Shown piece after piece: positions 1 to 6,636 of a DNA stretch of 16,001 nucleotides. The stretch spans positions 1 through 16,001 of the forward strand of contig CALTYZ010000032.1 of NCBI GenBank assembly GCA_943913645.1. Reading direction: 5' to 3'. The DNA is from an uncultured Corynebacterium sp. (GTDB lineage: Bacteria > Actinomycetota > Actinomycetes > Mycobacteriales > Mycobacteriaceae). The position numbers and the translations under genes are program-made. Position 1 is the stretch's first letter, and each line of letters begins with the position of its first letter. Under the pieces are notes generated by a model that was not told the origin of the DNA, made no database searches, and saw nothing but the letters and a program-made list of their open reading frames with translations.

Positions 1-50
1 CGGGCCCGCCGGGGGGGGCGCGCGGGCGCCGGGTGCCGCGGGCGGCCGCC
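1..50. other. GC-saturated, probably unreliable sequence at the left edge
   Basis: Forty-nine of the first 50 bases are G or C; the only exception is T34. The sequence just after it has ordinary composition. The paaF reading frame stays open through it, but the encoded residues only loosely resemble what crotonases have here. A glycine-rich GGT loop followed by an R-L-type motif is expected. This looks like a low-quality contig end rather than biology. Confidence 0.6.
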
Positions 51-499
51 ATGATGCCCAAGCCGGTCTCCGGCTGGCCAAACTTGGCACCTGGAGTGGA
101 TACGCGGAAGTCGGCTGCGAGCGCGAGTTCAAGGCCACCGCCGAGTGCGTAGCCGTCCACAGCAGCGATGACTGGCATGGGCAGTTTGGCGATTCGGTCG
201 AAAACGCGATTGTTGATGCCGCGCAGTGCGTCCGCACGGCGGCGTTCCTTGAGCTGCGCGATATCTGCACCCGAGGCAAACACGCCGTCCGAACCGATGA
301 TGATAGCGACTTTCGGGGTGCGTTCGAGGTAGCCGCAGACCGCGTGCAGCTCATCTACCATCGTCTCGTCAATAGCATTGCGCACCGCCGGGCGCGAAAG
401 CCGCAGGGTGCATAGGTTGTCCGTCTCCTCGACAGCGATCGCGGTGAACTCGGCGAAACTGGAGCCGATGGGGTGAGGAGAGTTGGTGAGTTCTGTCAT
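1..499 (-). CDS. paaF: PaaF-like enoyl-CoA hydratase (2,3-dehydroadipyl-CoA hydratase), C-terminus cut by window edge
   Basis: This is a crotonase-fold hydratase, partial, with 166 codons visible and the C-terminal third missing. In phenylacetate degradation PaaF hydrates 2,3-dehydroadipyl-CoA to 3-hydroxyadipyl-CoA. The oxyanion-hole segments are visible around residues 72-80 (GVFASGADI) and 116-123 (GYALGGGL). Both catalytic glutamates of true hydratases are present, E124 in LELALAAD and E144 in GQPETGLG, which separates this gene from the isomerase PaaG encoded upstream. The ATG at 499 lies 4 nt after the paaJ stop, with a GAGAGG ribosome site inside the end of paaJ, so it is the last visible gene of the paa operon. 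After residue ~150 the normal GxGGT-type motif is degraded (AAARGTRRPRA) where the DNA becomes almost pure G+C. That part of the protein should not be trusted. The family is firm; the exact role rests on context. Confidence 0.85.
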   Translation of the reverse strand, partial: MTELTNSPHPIGSSFAEFTAIAVEETDNLCTLRLSRPAVRNAIDETMVDELHAVCGYLERTPKVAIIIGSDGVFASGADIAQLKERRRADALRGINNRVFDRIAKLPMPVIAAVDGYALGGGLELALAADFRVSTPGAKFGQPETGLGIMAAARGTRRPRAPPGGP

Positions 500-503
500 G
501 GCG

Positions 504-1700
504 TTAGACCCTCTCAAGCGCGATTGCGGTGCCCTGGCCCACCCCGATGCACATAGTGGCAATCCCGCGGGTGCCAGCTTCCTGCTCCAAGCGGTTGAGC
601 AAGGTGATGGTGATGCGCGCGCCAGAGGATCCGAGCGGGTGACCGAGCGCGATCGCGCCGCCCCACAAGTTCACCTTGTCTAAGTCGAGGCCGAGTTCGC
701 GCACCGAGGCGACAGACTGCGTGGCAAAAGCCTCGTTGATTTCGTAGGCATCAACCTCATCCGTGCTCCAACCGGTGCGCGCGAGAAGCTTCTGAGTGGC
801 CGGAATCGGGCCGAGGCCCATCACTTCGGGTGCCAGGCCGGCGGCCGCAGAGGCGACCACCTTTGCGCGTGCGGTCAAGCCATACTTGTCAACGGCAGCT
901 TCGCTAGCGACGATGATCGCCGAGGCCCCGTCGTTGAGCGAGGACGAATTCCCGGCCGTGACCACCGCGCCGCCTTTGACTACCGGACGCAGCTTGGCCA
1001 GTACCTCCATTGTGGTGCCCGCACGGGGGCCTTCGTCAGTGTCAACAACGGTGACGTTGCCCTTTCGGTCGGTGATTTCGACCGGGACAATCTCGTTGGC
1101 AAAACGGCCCTCTTCGATCGCCTTCAAGGCCAGCGTTTGGGACCGCACCGCGAACTCGTCGGCTTCTTCGCGCGAAATGTGCTTTACCCGCGCGACCTCT
1201 TCGGCTGTCTCCGGCATAGAAAACGTTGTCTTCTCCTGCTTTTGGAAGATCGGGTTGACAAACCGCCAGCCGATGGAGGTGTCAAACACCTCGCCCGGCT
1301 TAGCAAACGGTTTATCCGGCTTCTCCATCACCCAGGGGGCGCGTGACATAGATTCCACGCCGCCGGCGACAACCACGTCGGCCTGGCCGGCTTCAATCAT
1401 TGCCGCAGCCAGCGAAATCGCCGACATGCCGGAGGCGCACAGGCGGTTGACGGTGATACCGGGCACTGTGTCAGGAAAACCAGCAAGGAGCCAGGCCATG
1501 CGCGCAACGTTGCGGTTTTCTTCACCGGCACCGTTCGCATTGCCATAAATCACCTCGTCTACGGCCTCGGGCGGGAGGCCGGCATCTTCAACTACTGCTT
1601 TGATGGTTAACGCCGCGAGGTCGTCCGGACGGACAGCGGCGAGGGCACCACCGTAGCGCCCGACAGGGGTACGCTTCCCAGAGACGAGGAATGCGGACAT
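504..1700 (-). CDS. paaJ: PaaJ/PcaF-type beta-ketoadipyl-CoA thiolase
   Basis: This is a 398-aa thiolase of normal family length. In the PAA pathway PaaJ cleaves 3-oxo-5,6-dehydrosuberyl-CoA and 3-oxoadipyl-CoA with CoA, releasing acetyl-CoA and finally succinyl-CoA. The nucleophilic cysteine is C88 in NRLCASG, NEAFA is at 322-326, the catalytic histidine is H354 in GHPLG, and the second active-site cysteine is C384 in CIGVGQG. The ATG at 1700 follows an AAAGGA ribosome site 7-8 nt upstream. The gene lies 52 nt downstream of paaG and 4 nt upstream of paaF, within the same operon. A general acetyl-CoA acetyltransferase or the PcaF of protocatechuate degradation would have the same motifs. The assignment to PAA breakdown comes from the neighbours. 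Confidence 0.88.
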   Translation of the reverse strand: MSAFLVSGKRTPVGRYGGALAAVRPDDLAALTIKAVVEDAGLPPEAVDEVIYGNANGAGEENRNVARMAWLLAGFPDTVPGITVNRLCASGMSAISLAAAMIEAGQADVVVAGGVESMSRAPWVMEKPDKPFAKPGEVFDTSIGWRFVNPIFQKQEKTTFSMPETAEEVARVKHISREEADEFAVRSQTLALKAIEEGRFANEIVPVEITDRKGNVTVVDTDEGPRAGTTMEVLAKLRPVVKGGAVVTAGNSSSLNDGASAIIVASEAAVDKYGLTARAKVVASAAAGLAPEVMGLGPIPATQKLLARTGWSTDEVDAYEINEAFATQSVASVRELGLDLDKVNLWGGAIALGHPLGSSGARITITLLNRLEQEAGTRGIATMCIGVGQGTAIALERV

Positions 1701-1752
1701 GGGTTATTCCTTTCTAAAGGTCTGCAAAAGGGCAGCTCAGCAGGTCCGGCGA

Positions 1753-2535
1753 CTACTTGCCGGTGAAGTGGGCTGCACGTTTCTCGTTGAAGGCAGCGAA
1801 GCCCTCCAGGTAGTCGGATGAGGAACACAGTTCACCTTGAGCCGCGTTCTCAGCGGCTATAGAGTCCCACAAGCCGACCTTGGTGTCGCGGATGTCGGCA
1901 ACGAGCTTTTTGCTTGCAAGAAACGCCTGGGTGGCACCCGAGGCGGCACGCTCGACACGCTCGCGAGTAAAGGCAACCAGCTCGTCTTCTGGCACAGCAC
2001 GTGAGAACAGGCCAGCTTGGACTGCCTCCGCACCGGAGATCAGGTCACCGGTGACAATGAGGTCCATCGCCCGGTGGGCGCCGAGACGTTCAACGAACAG
2101 GGCGTGGCCGCCCGAGTCCAGCGTTGCGCCGAGGTTGGCAAAGGGGGAGCCAAATACCGCGTTCTCGGCGACATAGACGATGTCGGTGGCAATGAGCAGG
2201 CCAAGACCCACACCGAGTGCGGCACCCTGTACGGCAGCAAACGTCGGTGCCGGAAATTGGCTCATTTGCTTGAGCACTGGGGTGACCTTGTTTGCCAGGT
2301 AGCCGGTCGCGTCGTCATCGCGCGGGTCGAGGCCTTTGATGTTGCGCCCAGCGCAGAACCCTTTGCCCTCGCCACGCAGCAGGAGCGCACGCACGCCACA
2401 CTGCGCGGCTTCGGTGTACGCCTCCGCGAGCTCCTTAAGGTCTGGCTCGCCAAGGGCATTGCGGGTCTGTGGGCTGTTAAGCACCACCTCTGCCCATTTG
2501 GCTGCGTCGTCACCGTGGATGTGTAGATCGATCAT
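1753..2535 (-). CDS. paaG: PaaG, 1,2-epoxyphenylacetyl-CoA isomerase (oxepin-CoA forming)
   Basis: This is a 260-aa crotonase-superfamily protein. PaaG converts the ring epoxide made by PaaABCE into the oxepin form. Oxyanion-hole motifs are GFCAG at 59-63 and AALGVG at 105-110. The hydratase glutamates are absent. Instead an aspartate, D140 in the ATLDSGG stretch, sits where the catalytic Asp of E. coli PaaG lies (IPDCGG). The C-terminus (EGFAAFNEKRAAHFTGK) closely parallels the PaaG ending. The ATG at 2535 has an AAGGA ribosome site, and the gene starts 21 nt after the paaE stop. A general enoyl-CoA hydratase/isomerase label would also fit by family. The missing glutamates, the placement of D140 and the operon position favour PaaG. 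Confidence 0.87.
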   Translation of the reverse strand: MIDLHIHGDDAAKWAEVVLNSPQTRNALGEPDLKELAEAYTEAAQCGVRALLLRGEGKGFCAGRNIKGLDPRDDDATGYLANKVTPVLKQMSQFPAPTFAAVQGAALGVGLGLLIATDIVYVAENAVFGSPFANLGATLDSGGHALFVERLGAHRAMDLIVTGDLISGAEAVQAGLFSRAVPEDELVAFTRERVERAASGATQAFLASKKLVADIRDTKVGLWDSIAAENAAQGELCSSSDYLEGFAAFNEKRAAHFTGK

Positions 2536-2556
2536 TGTGGTTCCTTGTCTCGCCGG

Positions 2557-3750
2557 CTAGGCGTCGAAGTCGACCTTGATGGACTTGCTGGTCGGGCGAG
2601 TCTGGCAGGTGAGGATATAGCCGGCCTGCACCTCGTCCGGTTCCAAGGCGTAGTTCTCATCCATCTTGTAGTCGCCTTCGACTACCTTCGCGCGGCACGT
2701 GCCGCACACGCCGCCCGCGCAGGCGAAGGGAACGTCTGAACGCACGCGCAGCGCGGCGTTGAGGATCGTCTCCTGCGCTGAGGCAGGGGAGAGCACCTCG
2801 CCGGAAAGCCCGTCGAGCTGGAACTCGATGTTGATGTTCTCGCCCTTCGGATCAGCCACGACCGGGCGGCCAGCATTACCTCCAGCAGCCTTCTTCGGGT
2901 CACCAGTGGTAAAGAGCTCGAAGCGGATTTTCGACGGATCGACGTCGCGTTTTTCCAGTTCGTCGCGGCACAGCTGCACCAGTTCGAATGGGCCGCAGAG
3001 GAACCACTCGTCTATGGTTTCCACGCCGATGACCTGGTCGAGCAGGGTAGTCAGTTTCTCTGCGTCGATCCGTCCCGAAAGCAGCGGGTTGATGCGCTGT
3101 TCGCGGGTGAGCACATTATGCACCGCGAAGCGGGTCGGGTACTTATCTTTCAGATCACCGATGCGGTCAGCGAACATCACGTCCCCGCCGCCGCGGTTGG
3201 AGTAGACCAGCTCTACTTGTGCATCCGGCACGCCAGCAAGCACGGTGTCGGTGATCGCCATGATTGGGGTAATGCCGGAGCCGGCGGCGATCGCGGCGAT
3301 GCGCGGGTTTTGCACGTCGCGCAGATTCTTCTTCACCTCCTGCGCATCGTTGAGGCCGGTCATGCGAATCTTTGAGGTGAACGCGCCTTGCGGGTTCATC
3401 ACGTCCATGGTGTCGCCCGGCTGCAGTGACTCATTCGCCCAGGTGGAGAACTTGCCGCCGAAGTCGCGTTTAATTCCCACCCGGATCGTGCCGTCGGTTG
3501 GGGCGGCGCAGATTGAGTAGGAGCGACGCACCTCCTCGCCGTCGATGGTGGCACGCAGGGCGACGTACTGGCCGGGGACGTAGTTGTAGTCATCGCGCAG
3601 CTCGTCCGGCACTGCGAACGACACCTCAACCGCGTCGTCGGTGAGTTTCTCCACGGAGGAGACGGTGAGGGTGTTGAACTTCGCCCGCTTCTTCGGCTCG
3701 TTTCCGGCGGGGAGCGACGTTGAGTCGTTTTCGGTGTGAGTCGAGGTCAT
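2557..3750 (-). CDS. paaE: PaaE, reductase subunit of phenylacetyl-CoA epoxidase
   Basis: This 397-aa flavo-iron-sulfur reductase passes electrons from NAD(P)H to the diiron centre of PaaA. The domain order is an FAD-binding barrel (RRSYS at 75-79), a nucleotide-binding domain (AAGSGIT at 155-161 and CGPFELV near 252-258), and a C-terminal plant-type [2Fe-2S] ferredoxin domain. The cluster ligands are C344, C349, C352 and C382 (CAGGVCGTC, then LTCQTRP). It is about 40 residues longer than E. coli PaaE, with a polar N-terminal extension of ~25 residues and a charged insert around 131-148. The start overlaps the paaD stop by one base (TAATG), so translation is probably coupled. No separate ribosome site is needed for this start. 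Confidence 0.95.
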   Translation of the reverse strand: MTSTHTENDSTSLPAGNEPKKRAKFNTLTVSSVEKLTDDAVEVSFAVPDELRDDYNYVPGQYVALRATIDGEEVRRSYSICAAPTDGTIRVGIKRDFGGKFSTWANESLQPGDTMDVMNPQGAFTSKIRMTGLNDAQEVKKNLRDVQNPRIAAIAAGSGITPIMAITDTVLAGVPDAQVELVYSNRGGGDVMFADRIGDLKDKYPTRFAVHNVLTREQRINPLLSGRIDAEKLTTLLDQVIGVETIDEWFLCGPFELVQLCRDELEKRDVDPSKIRFELFTTGDPKKAAGGNAGRPVVADPKGENINIEFQLDGLSGEVLSPASAQETILNAALRVRSDVPFACAGGVCGTCRAKVVEGDYKMDENYALEPDEVQAGYILTCQTRPTSKSIKVDFDA

Positions 3751-4292
3751 TAGTGCACCTTGAAGTAGTCGAAGGGTTCAAAGCAGGAATTGCACGTGAA
3801 GAGTGCTTTGCAGGAGGTTGATCCAAAGCGGCTTACCTCCTGAGTGTCGTTGGATCCGCAGAGCGGGCACACGATCCGGGGAGGCGGAGCAAGGTCGAGC
3901 AGGATCGGGCCGGAGGCGCGCTTTGCGTTGCCCTGCGGCGGGGCGATCCCGAACTCTTTCAGCTGGCGCTGACCAGTTTCTGTGATCCAGTCGGTGGTCC
4001 AGGCGGGCTGGAGCACGGTTTCTACCCGCACATCCTTGTACCCGGCATTTGCCAGTTCGCGGCTGATATCATCTGTGATTTGGCCCATCGCGGGACATCC
4101 TGAGTACGTCGGGGTGATGGTCACAACCGCGGTCGTCCCGTCGAAGCCGACTTCACGCAAAATGCCAAGATCCGCAATCGAGATGACCGGGATCTCCGGA
4201 TCAGGCACTCTGGCAGCGGTGTCCCACAACTCTGCCTCCCGCGGTGTCTCCGGGCGGAGAGGATGGTCAGAGTTGATCAGGGGATCGGTCAT
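3750..4292 (-). CDS. paaD: PaaD, iron-sulfur maturation factor of the phenylacetyl-CoA epoxidase system
   Basis: This 180-aa protein has an N-terminal MIP18/DUF59 domain and a C-terminal zinc ribbon. The DUF59 signature DPEIPVISIADLG lies at 31-43 and a conserved cysteine is C66 in SGCPA. The ribbon cysteines are C142 and C145 (CPLC) with C167 and C170 (CNSC), plus C161. PaaD is thought to help insert the metal or Fe-S centre of the epoxidase; it is not part of the core enzyme. An in-frame extension reaches upstream to 4457, but it would read through the end of paaC and a 9-bp repeat. The ATG at 4292 has an excellent AAGGAG ribosome site 7 nt away and begins exactly like known PaaD proteins, so I chose it. 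It is 70 nt downstream of paaC. Confidence 0.93.
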   Translation of the reverse strand: MTDPLINSDHPLRPETPREAELWDTAARVPDPEIPVISIADLGILREVGFDGTTAVVTITPTYSGCPAMGQITDDISRELANAGYKDVRVETVLQPAWTTDWITETGQRQLKEFGIAPPQGNAKRASGPILLDLAPPPRIVCPLCGSNDTQEVSRFGSTSCKALFTCNSCFEPFDYFKVH

Positions 4293-4313
4293 GATGTTCT
4301 CCTTCGCGACCGA

Positions 4314-4340
4314 GTGAGTGGTGTGAGTGGTGTGAGTGTG
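4314..4340. repeat. 9-bp tandem direct repeat in the paaC-paaD spacer
   Basis: Two perfect copies of GTGAGTGGT (4314-4322 and 4323-4331) are followed by a third copy matching 7 of 9 bases (4332-4340). They lie in the only sizeable gap inside the paaA-paaF operon, 21 nt upstream of the paaD start. No stem-loop is evident. This may be a slippage-prone microrepeat or may set mRNA spacing. Confidence 0.8.
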
Positions 4341-4362
4341 GTCTGGGTTGGGTGCGTTAGCG

Positions 4363-5196
4363 CTACCAGGTTGCCCCGGGGTGCTTACGGGCAAACGATT
4401 GCATCTCATCGAGGATGTAGCTGCGATACTCAGAGAAGCGCCCAGTGCGGTTTCCACTCATGGCCTGCGGCACGTCTGGGATGCCGATCTCGGCCCGATC
4501 CAACACGGCGGCAATCCGGGTGTCGAACTCCTCGCGCAGTGTCGAAGGCAGCACTCCGATGCCGGCTTCTGCGGAGTCAACGTGTACCGGAAGGTCCTCA
4601 AAAAGCTCACCGACGTACGGCCACATGTAGTAGAAACCTTCGCTGATGCGACGGTGCGACTCCTCCGTGCCGAGGCCGAGACGCAGTGTCCACTGGTTGG
4701 CGTGGTCGACGTGGTACTCGAGTTCCTTGACAGCCTTCGCGGCGATTGCAGCAATGGTGTCGTCCTGCGACTGCTCTAAAGCGGTGTAAAGACCATACAT
4801 GTAGTAGCTCACAATGAGCTGGCGGGCTATTGTCTGGCCGAAGTCGCCGTTTTCCTGCTCCACGAGGGCAGCGGAGCGAAACTCCTCCTCGTCGCGGAAG
4901 TAGGCGAGGTCATCTTCGGTCTTGCCCCAGGCGCTGCCAGCGTAGGAGTAGAGGAAGCGGGCGTGGCCAACCAAGTCAAGCGCGATGTTTCCCAGCGCGA
5001 TGTCCTCTTCCATCTCCGGGGCGCGGGAAATCCACCAGCCAAGACGTTGGGCGAGGATGAGTGCATCGTCGGCAAGCATGAGCGCGTAGTTCGCCGTCGT
5101 CTCGCTTGCGACTGCACCGCTGGCGGTGATGTCCTCCGGGGTAATTGCATCACCCTGGGTCTGTTTGGTGGCGGAATCTTGCGATGCGTAGCTCAC
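4363..5196 (-). CDS. paaC: PaaC, structural subunit of phenylacetyl-CoA epoxidase
   Basis: This is a 277-aa ferritin-like helical protein that pairs with PaaA in the epoxidase core. It keeps the fold but is the non-catalytic partner in the characterised enzyme. Recognisable stretches are LAQRLGWWISRAPEMEEDIALGNIALDLVGHAR at about 48-80 (abridged signature: LGWW, EED, DLVGHAR) and ELEYHVDHANQW at about 158-169. The start is a GTG at 5196 that overlaps the paaB stop as GTGA (4 nt). This is a classic translational-coupling arrangement, with a GAGGGAG ribosome-site-like stretch about 11 nt upstream in the end of paaB. Length and order (A-B-C-D-E) match the family. The first ~28 residues are polar and poorly conserved. 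Confidence 0.94.
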   Translation of the reverse strand: MSYASQDSATKQTQGDAITPEDITASGAVASETTANYALMLADDALILAQRLGWWISRAPEMEEDIALGNIALDLVGHARFLYSYAGSAWGKTEDDLAYFRDEEEFRSAALVEQENGDFGQTIARQLIVSYYMYGLYTALEQSQDDTIAAIAAKAVKELEYHVDHANQWTLRLGLGTEESHRRISEGFYYMWPYVGELFEDLPVHVDSAEAGIGVLPSTLREEFDTRIAAVLDRAEIGIPDVPQAMSGNRTGRFSEYRSYILDEMQSFARKHPGATW

Positions 5197-5504
5197 AGGT
5201 GCGGCACTCCCTCAGACTTCTCAAAGTAGGTTGCATGCCGGTAGGCCTTGCCGTTCGACGACTCGAAGAAGCCCCCCTTGAAGTCAGGGTCGGAGGCGGA
5301 AATGTCCTCGGAACGGACAACCCACACAGAGGTGCCCTCATTACGACGGGTATACAGGTCGCGGGCGTTGCGCAACGCCATGGTGTCATCCGGGGCGTGC
5401 AGCGAGCCGGCGTGGACGTGGGACAAGCCGCGGTTGGAGCGTACGAATACCTCGTACTGCGTCCATTCCCGGCGGTTGGTTTGCTCAGCGGTTTGGTCAG
5501 TCAT
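5193..5504 (-). CDS. paaB: PaaB, small subunit of phenylacetyl-CoA epoxidase
   Basis: This is a 103-aa PaaB-family protein. It is a small non-catalytic subunit needed for full epoxidase activity in vivo, and it bridges PaaAC heterodimers. The typical beginning (EWTQYEVFVRSNRGLSHVHAGSLHA, positions ~13-37, key residues W14, E18, F20, R22, H29, H31, G33) and the central DDTMALRNARDLYTRR are clear. The ATG at 5504 has an AGGAG ribosome site 7-8 nt upstream. It is 40 nt downstream of paaA, and its stop codon overlaps the GTG start of paaC. Confidence 0.95.
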   Translation of the reverse strand: MTDQTAEQTNRREWTQYEVFVRSNRGLSHVHAGSLHAPDDTMALRNARDLYTRRNEGTSVWVVRSEDISASDPDFKGGFFESSNGKAYRHATYFEKSEGVPHL

Positions 5505-5544
5505 GGTCTATCTCCTGGGAAAACTGCGTCTTCTGCGCGGCGAA

Positions 5545-6531
5545 TTAAACGGCAAGGGAAGTCTGGATCTCAGTTTCGCGTTCGGCATACGCAGCGGCAG
5601 CTTCGCGTACCCACGCACCGTCGTTGAACGCTTGGCGCCTGCGCTGCATACGCTGGGTGTTCAGTGGTCCAGCACCCTTGATCACTTGTTTGAACTCGCT
5701 CCAGTCCAGCTCGCCGTAGTCGTAGTGGCCGCGCTCTTCATTCCACTTCAGGTCTGGGTCGTCGAAGGACAGGCCAAGAGCTTCGACCTGCGGAACGATC
5801 ATGTCGACGAAGCGCTGACGAAGCTCATCGTTGGAAAAACGCTTGATATTCCACGCCATGGACTGCTTAGAGTTCGGGGAATCATCGTCTGGCGGGCCGA
5901 ACATCTGCAGTGCCGGACCGTAGAAGCGGTTGATCGCCTCTTGTGCCATCTGTTTTTGCTCCGGGGTGCCATGGGAAAGCTCGTACAAAATTTCCCAACC
6001 CTGGCGCTGGTGGAACGATTCCTCCTTACAGATGCGTACCATTGCGCGACCATATGGTGCGTACGAGGCGCGGCACAGCGGTACCTGGTTGCAGATGGCG
6101 GCGCCGTCAACAAGCCAACCGATAGCACCAATGTCTGCCCAGGTGCGGGCTGGATAGTTGAAGATTGAGGAGTATTTTGCCGTGCCATTGAGCAGCTGCT
6201 GGACGTACTCGTCGCGGGTAATGCCGAGGGTTTCAGCTGCTGAGTAGAGGTAGAGCCCATGGCCTGCCTCATCTTGCACCTTTGCCATGAGGATTGCCTT
6301 GCGCTTGAGTGATGGGGCGCGGGAGATCCAGTTCGCCTCTGGCTGCATACCAATGATTTCGGAGTGGGCGTGCTGGGAGATCTGACGGGCGAGGGTTTTG
6401 CGGTAGGCGGCGGGCATCCAGTCCGTGGGCTCGATGCGGGAGTCCTCGGCGATGATCTCTTCGAAACGAGCCTTGCCGGCTTCATCATCCTGGGAGTCAG
6501 TAGCGGCGATTCTCAAATCGGTGGGGCTCAT
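5545..6531 (-). CDS. paaA: PaaA, catalytic diiron subunit of phenylacetyl-CoA epoxidase
   Basis: This 328-aa bacterial multicomponent monooxygenase-type ferritin-fold protein carries the diiron centre that converts phenylacetyl-CoA to its 1,2-epoxide. Likely metal-ligand motifs are a glutamate in HSEIIG (E58), DEAGH at 87-91 (E88, H91) and EESFH at 170-174 (E171, H174). A longer reading frame begins at a TTG at 6543. I prefer the ATG at 6531, which has GGAGG 7 nt upstream; that ribosome site would itself lie inside the longer version. It is the first gene of the paaABCDEGJF operon. It is preceded by a strong promoter with an overlapping PaaR-type operator, so expression is expected to be induced by phenylacetyl-CoA. 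Confidence 0.96.
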   Translation of the reverse strand: MSPTDLRIAATDSQDDEAGKARFEEIIAEDSRIEPTDWMPAAYRKTLARQISQHAHSEIIGMQPEANWISRAPSLKRKAILMAKVQDEAGHGLYLYSAAETLGITRDEYVQQLLNGTAKYSSIFNYPARTWADIGAIGWLVDGAAICNQVPLCRASYAPYGRAMVRICKEESFHQRQGWEILYELSHGTPEQKQMAQEAINRFYGPALQMFGPPDDDSPNSKQSMAWNIKRFSNDELRQRFVDMIVPQVEALGLSFDDPDLKWNEERGHYDYGELDWSEFKQVIKGAGPLNTQRMQRRRQAFNDGAWVREAAAAYAERETEIQTSLAV

Positions 6532-6555
6532 GGCGTCCTCCAAATTCCTTGATTT

Positions 6556-6577
6556 ACTAACCGATCGTTCAGTTAGT
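6556..6577. promoter_or_regulatory. PaaR (TetR-family) operator in front of paaA
   Basis: This is a 22-bp imperfect palindrome with arms ACTAACCG and CAGTTAGT around a central ATCGTT. Eighteen of 22 positions agree with its own reverse complement. It matches the corynebacterial PaaR site as I remember it (ACTNACCG and CGGTNAGT arms, central CG) at all fixed positions but one. It overlaps the paaA -10 box and the expected transcription start, a typical repressor position. Confidence 0.8.
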
Positions 6578-6604
6578 ATAGGCGTCGTTTGTGATCTACG
6601 TCAA
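6575..6604 (-). promoter_or_regulatory. paaA promoter (-35/-10)
   Basis: On the minus strand TTGACG (6604-6599) and TATACT (6580-6575) are separated by 18 bp, which is close to the housekeeping sigma consensus. The last three bases of the -10 box are shared with the PaaR operator. Transcription would begin about 6568, giving a leader of roughly 35-40 nt before the ATG at 6531. Confidence 0.75.
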
Positions 6605-6605
6605 T
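6590..6605. promoter_or_regulatory. possible GlxR (CRP-type) site overlapping the paaA -35
   Basis: TGTGA-N6-TCAAT matches the TGTGA-N6-TCACA consensus of CRP/GlxR regulators at 8 of 10 positions, with one perfect half-site. It covers the -35 box. This placement would suit repression, or class II-like activation if the regulator acts positively. The match is only partial. Confidence 0.4.
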
Positions 6606-6636
6606 CGAAAACGGAGGGCTTTTCCGCTTGTACTGG

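Noticed and set aside
796..1548. 250-codon open frame on the plus strand
   Set aside because: Antisense to the thiolase gene, low-complexity Ser/Ala/Thr-rich translation, no plausible product.
4314..4340. Possible CRISPR-like repeat
   Set aside because: The units are 9 bp, directly adjacent with no spacers, and there are no cas genes.
4293..4457. Upstream extension of paaD by 55 codons
   Set aside because: It would run through the end of paaC and the 9-bp repeat, while the ATG at 4292 has a strong ribosome site and the family N-terminus.
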